Positions 8,190 through 12,094 of a stretch of 12,094 bases of DNA are shown here, piece after piece. How positions within the stretch are numbered: the stretch's first letter is position 1; each line of letters starts with the position of its first letter. Source of the DNA: Leptospiraceae bacterium (GTDB lineage: Bacteria; Spirochaetota; Leptospiria; Turneriellales; Turneriellaceae); contig JAEUSA010000401.1 in the NCBI GenBank assembly GCA_016788945.1, forward strand, positions 1 through 12,094, in the 5' to 3' direction. Both the position numbers and the translations under genes were made by a program. The notes under the pieces are model-generated. The model saw only the letters and a list, made by a program, of their open reading frames with translations, was not told where the DNA came from and did not search any database.

Positions 8190-9185
8190 GTGCTGTCGCA
8201 ATACCTGTATTTTTTTATTCCCTCGATTATCATCGTCAGTTTGTGGTTGATGTATATGATACTCATTGACGGTTTTCATATTGTGACTGCACACTGGCCT
8301 TTTGCGGTTACGATGATTCTGGGAGGATTCATGTCTGGCGCGACAAGTGAAGGCAGTGGTGCGTTGACGTTCCCGATTTTCACGAAGGTTTTGCAGGTTG
8401 AACCGCAGATCGCGCGCAACTTCGCGTGGTTGATGCAGGCCGTCGGTATGGGGACTGCATCGGTACTCATCTTCAAATTCCGAATTCCGTTCGTTTGGCA
8501 GGCGGTTATTGTACCAGCCTTCACCGGTTTTTTTGGTATGGCGTTCGCCACCCATTACCTGCAACCCTTCATCTTGCCTGCTTATGCCAAAATCACCTTC
8601 ACGATGGTCACGGCAAGTTTTGGTTTTGTCCTGTTTTGGGAGAACCGGGCAAAAGAAGTTCACCGGAACGACACCTTTCGCGGCCTCGCCCTGTCCGATG
8701 CAGCAATTCTCGGCTTCGGCGGATTTCTTGGCGGAGTCGTTTTCGGCATCGTAGGCACGGGACTCGACCTGATTGTCTTCGCCATACTGGTAAACTATTA
8801 CCGCATCTCAGAAAAGGTTGCTACCCCCACATCGGTCGTGCTACAAGCGATTGCCTGCCTCGGAACTGTCGGTTACCATGAATTTCGCACACACGCCTAT
8901 TCGAATTTATCTCCGGTTCTATACTACTGGCTGGCTTGTATTCCGGCCTCGGCGATCATGGCACCCATCGGCGCGCTCGTCGCCGCCAAGGTTTCGCGCA
9001 AACAGGTCGCGTATATTCTGCTCGCTCTAATATCGGTAGAGCTTGTTTCTACGCTGTGGATAGTCCGTTTTGACGACAAGGCAAAGTTGTTTGCCCCGGC
9101 GGCTTTCGTCGCCCTCACTCTGGGTTTTCTTGCCCTGCGCGCTATGGGCAAACGACGCGGCCGCACCGAAATGGCCCGCCCGTAA
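8190..9185 (+). CDS. TauE/SafE (TSUP) family membrane permease
   Basis: Integral membrane protein of 331 residues with about eight or nine hydrophobic helices. The glycine-rich first repeat GGFMSGATSEGSGALTFP (about residues 46-63), followed by NFAWLMQAVGMGTAS, and the second half with GGFLGGVVFGIVGTGLD and ATPTSVVLQA, show the two-repeat layout of the TauE/SafE (DUF81) family. Members export or move sulfite, sulfoacetate, other organosulfur anions or similar; the substrate here cannot be read. The start is GTG at 8190, two bases after the HAMP gene stop; a GGGAAGA at 8178-8184 could serve as ribosome-binding sequence. The position as last gene of the chemosensory operon is unusual and suggests co-regulation. 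A terminator after 9185 is not evident. Confidence 0.85.
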   Translation: MLSQYLYFFIPSIIIVSLWLMYMILIDGFHIVTAHWPFAVTMILGGFMSGATSEGSGALTFPIFTKVLQVEPQIARNFAWLMQAVGMGTASVLIFKFRIPFVWQAVIVPAFTGFFGMAFATHYLQPFILPAYAKITFTMVTASFGFVLFWENRAKEVHRNDTFRGLALSDAAILGFGGFLGGVVFGIVGTGLDLIVFAILVNYYRISEKVATPTSVVLQAIACLGTVGYHEFRTHAYSNLSPVLYYWLACIPASAIMAPIGALVAAKVSRKQVAYILLALISVELVSTLWIVRFDDKAKLFAPAAFVALTLGFLALRAMGKRRGRTEMARP

Positions 9186-9217
9186 TGTCCGGCGGAATCA
9201 GTGCGGCCCGGTATAGA

Positions 9218-9619
9218 TCAGGCTGTTTCTCTGAGTTTGGCGTCGATCGCCATGATGTGCATGCGAAACCATGACGAGATGAACTTCTGAAATTCCTTTC
9301 CGAATTCTTCCGTGGGCCCCGAGGTCTTGAACAGGGTTGCAAGGCGTTCAATGGAATTCAAGAAGATATGATGAGCTTTTTTATTCGCATCGCAGGCAGA
9401 GCATTTTTTCTTCTCCATGATATCTTCTTCGCAGCTAAAATGGGTTTTTGTATACTCTTCCATCGCCTGCCATGCCCTTGCTGTCTCACCTGCAGTCTTT
9501 TTCTGGTCCAGATGGTCCAGAACAGCGTTGATAAGATCAAACAACTTGCGGTGCTGCTCGTCTACCGTAGCATCACCTGTACCATACATGGCTTCAGTCC
9601 AAATCATTTTTTGTAGCAT
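9218..9619 (-). CDS. Bacteriohemerythrin-like protein, one iron ligand apparently replaced
   Basis: Soluble four-helix protein of 133 residues of the hemerythrin family, which binds oxygen or stores or senses iron/oxygen at a diiron site. With start at 9619, expected ligands are His23 (DEQHRKLF), His60 and Glu64 (THFSCEE), His83, His121 and Asp126 (MHIMAID). The remaining ligand, the first His of the usual H-x3-H, aligns with Asn79 (N-x3-H83), so the site may be incomplete. A CSAC motif (Cys73-Cys76) lies directly before it, and Cys63 is next to Glu64. Start choices are ATG 9619 and ATG 9607; an ATG at 9667 adds a basic, atypical extension. I prefer 9619 as it leaves the typical short lead to the conserved Trp. 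The gene converges with the permease gene 32 bases away. A single-domain hemerythrin beside signalling genes fits an oxygen-related input (inference). Confidence 0.88.
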   Translation of the reverse strand: MLQKMIWTEAMYGTGDATVDEQHRKLFDLINAVLDHLDQKKTAGETARAWQAMEEYTKTHFSCEEDIMEKKKCSACDANKKAHHIFLNSIERLATLFKTSGPTEEFGKEFQKFISSWFRMHIMAIDAKLRETA

Positions 9620-9748
9620 GCGGCACCGTCGCCGCCTATGATAAACGCGTAAATAAATATCTGCCAAACTTTTGCAAAAAACTATCGAAAACTATAGTCC
9701 TCCGCCGCATAATGGTCTACCCGAGACCACAATGAGACCCAATGCCCG
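9620..9748. promoter_or_regulatory. Divergent intergenic region with candidate promoters
   Basis: The 129 bases between the hemerythrin-like gene and the divergent HD-GYP gene are AT-rich in the middle and should hold both promoters. On the + strand TTGCAA (9672-9677) and TATAGT (9693-9698) resemble -35 and -10 boxes, but the 15-base spacing is short. A short palindrome TTTTGCAAAA covers 9670-9679. No sigma-54 or clear sigma-28 pattern was found by eye. Confidence 0.3.
9713..9729. repeat. Inverted repeat in the leader of the HD-GYP gene
   Basis: TGGTCT (9713-9718), loop ACCCG, AGACCA (9724-9729): a perfect 6-bp inverted repeat ending 19 bases before the ATG at 9749. No T run follows, so it is not an intrinsic terminator; it could be an operator half-site pair or a 5' leader hairpin. 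Confidence 0.4.
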
Positions 9749-10801
9749 ATGATGGATGAGAAAGAATCCGCGGCTGTTATTCTCGCGGTCGATGACACAC
9801 CTACGAATCTCGTGATTCTCGAGAAGGCGCTAAAAAAACCGAAGTATCAAACCGTGGCCGCGCGTAGCGGCAAAGAAGCGCTGGAAAAATTGGTTACGAC
9901 AAAACCCGATCTCATTCTACTCGATATTATGATGCCTGTTCTTGACGGCTTTCAGGTCTGCCGAGAAATCAAGAAGCTTCAAGATTTTGCCTCGGTACCG
10001 GTGATTTTTCTTACCGCGATGGAAGACAAGAAGTATCTTAAAGAAGCTTACGCCGCCGGCGGTGTGGATTTCATACAGAAGCCGTTTCATATCAGCGAGC
10101 TCGAGGCACGTGTCAATACTCACCTTGAAATACACAGGTTACGCGACCACCTCAAGTGCGAGGTCGAGCGACGCACGAAACAACTTAGCGAGGCACTAGT
10201 CAGGCTCGAAGGAGCGAATGTCGAGATACTGAACCGCATGAGTCTTGCATCAGAATTCCGGGATAACGAAACCGGAAATCACCTAAAAAGAATGAGCCGC
10301 TATTCCGTGGCTATAGGCCGCGCGGCAGGTTTACCGGCAGACGAACTGCTGCTGCTCGAATCGGCGAGCCGGTTACACGACGTGGGGAAAATCGGCATTC
10401 CCGATTCGATTCTTCTCAAACCAGGTAAACTTACCGACGATGAATTCTCGGTGATGAAAAAACATCCGGAGATCGGTTTTCAGCTACTCGCCGGCCTCGA
10501 TTCAGAACTCACGCGCGTTGCCGCCGACATTGCACTCACTCACCACGAAAAATTCGATGGCACAGGTTATCCGCGTGCATTAAAAGGTGATGCGATTCCG
10601 CTTGTCGGACGTATCGTCGCGATCGCCGATGTATTCGATGCTCTAACCACACCGCGCCCCTACAAAAAAGCTTGGACTCAGGCAGATGCCACAGCTTTTA
10701 TCAAAGGGGCGAGCGGCACGCATTTTGATCCAAGCCTAGTTTCCTGTTTTCTGCAATCCATCGACGAAATTTACGCGGTGGCGACGGAATTAAGTAACTG
10801 A
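9749..10801 (+). CDS. Response regulator with HD-GYP cyclic di-GMP phosphodiesterase domain
   Basis: Cytoplasmic two-domain response regulator of 350 residues. The receiver (about 10-125) has Asp15-Asp16, phosphoacceptor Asp59 (LLDIMMP), Thr89 and Lys111 (QKPF). A charged helix (about 126-165) links it to an HD-GYP domain (about 165-345) expected to hydrolyse cyclic di-GMP. Visible signatures are the HD pair His210-Asp211 in RLHDVGKIGIPD, HHEKFDGTGYP with His265-His266 and GYP at 273-275, and IADVFDALTTPRPYK. All metal-binding and GYP residues seem intact, so activity is likely. Two adjacent in-frame ATGs (9749, 9752) are possible; no strong Shine-Dalgarno is visible. The 3' end overlaps the convergent kinase gene by 12 bases. 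A cognate kinase is not certain; the neighbouring hybrid kinase is one candidate. Confidence 0.95.
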   Translation: MMDEKESAAVILAVDDTPTNLVILEKALKKPKYQTVAARSGKEALEKLVTTKPDLILLDIMMPVLDGFQVCREIKKLQDFASVPVIFLTAMEDKKYLKEAYAAGGVDFIQKPFHISELEARVNTHLEIHRLRDHLKCEVERRTKQLSEALVRLEGANVEILNRMSLASEFRDNETGNHLKRMSRYSVAIGRAAGLPADELLLLESASRLHDVGKIGIPDSILLKPGKLTDDEFSVMKKHPEIGFQLLAGLDSELTRVAADIALTHHEKFDGTGYPRALKGDAIPLVGRIVAIADVFDALTTPRPYKKAWTQADATAFIKGASGTHFDPSLVSCFLQSIDEIYAVATELSN

Positions 10802-12094
10802 AAGGGGTTCCCCTGAACCCCATTTTCGCACGATGACGGCAAGATCACTTTGCCTGAACGGTTTTGCCAGCACTTCATCAATACCGGCGCCATAACATCT
10901 CTCCAGATCGGTGCGCATGGCGTTTGCAGTCAGTGCGATGATAGGCGTTCTGGCGAGGGCCAGTTCTGATTCAGTCATGCGGATTCGCCTCGTTGCTTCA
11001 AAACCATCCATTTGGGGCATCATACAGTCCATGAAGACGATATCGGGCCGCACCTGCCGGAACAGTTCTGCGGCTTCAGCGCCGTTATGCGCGTAGGTTA
11101 CCTCGTGCCCGAGTTCTTTAAGAATGCGGCTGCAGATCTCACGGCTCACATCGTCGTCTTCTGCCAACAGCACTTGCAGCGAGCGCATGGGCCGTTCAGA
11201 TTGCTTTGCCGCATCAGTCAGTAGGTCTTCTGGCTTTTCGGCTCCCAATACTGGCAAAGACAAATGGAAGCGCGAGCCCTTACCGGCTGTGCTCGTCACT
11301 GAAATATTACCGCCCAACAAGCGCACCAGTTCCCGGGAAATCGTCAGGCCTAATCCGGTTCCGCCGAACCGGCGCGAGGTTGAAGAATCACCCTGCACAA
11401 ACGGATCAAAAATTTTTGCCAATTGCGCATCGGTCATACCAATACCTGTGTCAGTTAACGCAATTTCGAGTCTGCCCGCATTTGACACCGTGCTTTGCCA
11501 CGAAATATCGATGCGGATTTCGCCCTGCTCGGTAAATTTTATCGCATTGCCAAGCAGATTCAGCAAAACCTGCCGCAGTTTGCTGCCGTCTGTCTTCAGC
11601 CATTCCGGCACGTTTGTCGCAAATTCATTAGCAATAGTAAGTCCTTTATCTTGCGCGGTTGAAGATAAAAGTGTTACGAGATCACCAACCAGCTGCCTGA
11701 TATTCACCATGTTTGATTCCAATGTCACAGTTCCTGACTCAATTTTGGCTATGTCGAGTATCTGATTGATGATTGTCAGCAAACCGTTTCCAGAAGATTC
11801 AATGACCGAAAGTAATTCGCGCTGTTCGGCATCGAGTGTTGTTTCATTCAAAATAGATACCATACCGATCACACCGTGCAGCGGAGTTCTCAGCTCATGA
11901 CTCATATTTGCCAAAAATCTCGACTTGGCAATACTGGCCTGCTCCGCCCGTTCCAACGCCTCGCCCATGGCGTCTTCGATACTTTTGCGCAGCGTAATAT
12001 CGATCATCACACCGTCAAGGTGCAGGGCCTTACCTGACGAATCTGCAACGAGCGTACCCCTAACTTCGACCCAGATCTCAGCACCATTGCGCCC
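10790..12094 (-). CDS. PAS-containing hybrid sensor histidine kinase, N-terminus outside the window
   Basis: The C-terminal 434 residues of a hybrid kinase; the frame is open to the window edge. Numbered from base 12094, residues 1-37 are the end of a PAS/PAC module (EIWVEVRG, then GVMIDIT...K), so the GTG at 12010 is not the true start. A short coiled coil leads to HisKA with phospho-accepting His66 in NMSHELRTPLHG. HATPase_c follows with N box LLNLLGNAIKFT, G1 DTGIGM and G2 GGTGLGLTISREL. After a linker comes a receiver with an EDDD acidic pocket, phosphoacceptor Asp356 (FMDCMMP), Thr in ALTA and Lys in AKPF. It should autophosphorylate at His66 and pass phosphate to its own receiver; no Hpt domain is visible. 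The signal sensed is unknown since the sensor part is not shown. The gene runs convergently into the HD-GYP gene, overlapping by 12 bases. Confidence 0.95.
   Translation of the reverse strand, partial: GRNGAEIWVEVRGTLVADSSGKALHLDGVMIDITLRKSIEDAMGEALERAEQASIAKSRFLANMSHELRTPLHGVIGMVSILNETTLDAEQRELLSVIESSGNGLLTIINQILDIAKIESGTVTLESNMVNIRQLVGDLVTLLSSTAQDKGLTIANEFATNVPEWLKTDGSKLRQVLLNLLGNAIKFTEQGEIRIDISWQSTVSNAGRLEIALTDTGIGMTDAQLAKIFDPFVQGDSSTSRRFGGTGLGLTISRELVRLLGGNISVTSTAGKGSRFHLSLPVLGAEKPEDLLTDAAKQSERPMRSLQVLLAEDDDVSREICSRILKELGHEVTYAHNGAEAAELFRQVRPDIVFMDCMMPQMDGFEATRRIRMTESELALARTPIIALTANAMRTDLERCYGAGIDEVLAKPFRQSDLAVIVRKWGSGEPLSVT
10804..10826 (+). terminator. Possible intrinsic terminator of the HD-GYP gene, inside the kinase gene
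   Basis: GGGGTTC (10804-10810), loop CCCT, GAACCCC (10815-10821): a perfect 7-bp GC-rich stem with a 4-base loop, followed by ATTTT. It begins three bases after the HD-GYP stop at 10801 and lies inside the last codons of the convergent kinase gene. The U tract is short, so efficiency is uncertain. Confidence 0.5.

Noticed and set aside
8121..8663. 180-residue open frame on the - strand opposite the HAMP and permease genes
   Set aside because: Polar composition opposite hydrophobic membrane codons is expected of an antisense shadow; no domain seen.
9150..9217. Weak hairpins around the permease stop as a terminator
   Set aside because: Only 5 to 6 bp stems with long loops (CCGCC/GGCGG, CCGCAC/GTGCGG) and no following T run, so no terminator is called.
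11124..11765. 213-residue open frame on the + strand opposite the hybrid kinase
   Set aside because: Antisense to conserved HATPase and receiver motifs and rich in Ser/Pro/Arg, typical of a shadow frame.
10790..12010. GTG at 12010 as the kinase start
   Set aside because: The 28 codons upstream to the window edge continue a clear PAS/PAC pattern (WVEVRG), so the protein extends past the window.

Overview
The window is a dense bacterial signal-transduction locus. It holds a ten-gene chemosensory operon on the + strand (about 1-9185), then a convergent hemerythrin-like gene, a divergently transcribed response regulator/HD-GYP gene, and the 3' part of a hybrid histidine kinase on the - strand. 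Base composition looks roughly balanced to slightly GC-rich and codon use looks even throughout. CheX, several stand-alone CheY proteins, hemerythrin and HD-GYP proteins together would fit a spirochaete, possibly a Leptospirales member of the Turneriella/Leptonema kind. That assignment is an inference from gene content and is weak. No RNA gene, insertion sequence or CRISPR array was seen.

Layout of the operon: methyl-accepting chemoreceptor (5' end cut by the window), globin-like small protein, CheW, CheA with an added C-terminal CheC/CheX-like domain, CheY, CheY, CheX, a third CheY-like receiver, a two-TM HAMP protein without output domain, and a TauE/SafE-type permease. Start and stop codons overlap or lie 1 to 10 bases apart along the whole run, so it is very probably one transcription unit with translational coupling. 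No cheR, cheB or cheD lies in the window.

How it may work (inference): the receptor, CheW and CheA form a signalling array. CheA passes phosphate from His47 to one or more of three stand-alone receivers. Dephosphorylation would come from CheX and from the phosphatase-like tail of CheA, whose sequence fits the CheC-type [D/S]xxxExxN-x22-P signature exactly. The globin-like and HAMP proteins are candidate accessory sensors or adaptors, and the permease suggests a link to sulfur-compound or anion export.

The right part carries a single-domain hemerythrin-like protein, a REC-HD-GYP protein expected to degrade cyclic di-GMP, and a PAS-HisKA-HATPase-REC hybrid kinase. The last two overlap tail to tail by 12 bp, with a hairpin that may terminate the HD-GYP transcript lying inside the kinase coding sequence. 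Both putative gas/iron-binding proteins appear to lack one expected metal-ligand histidine. The CheA fusion is the most interesting observation.
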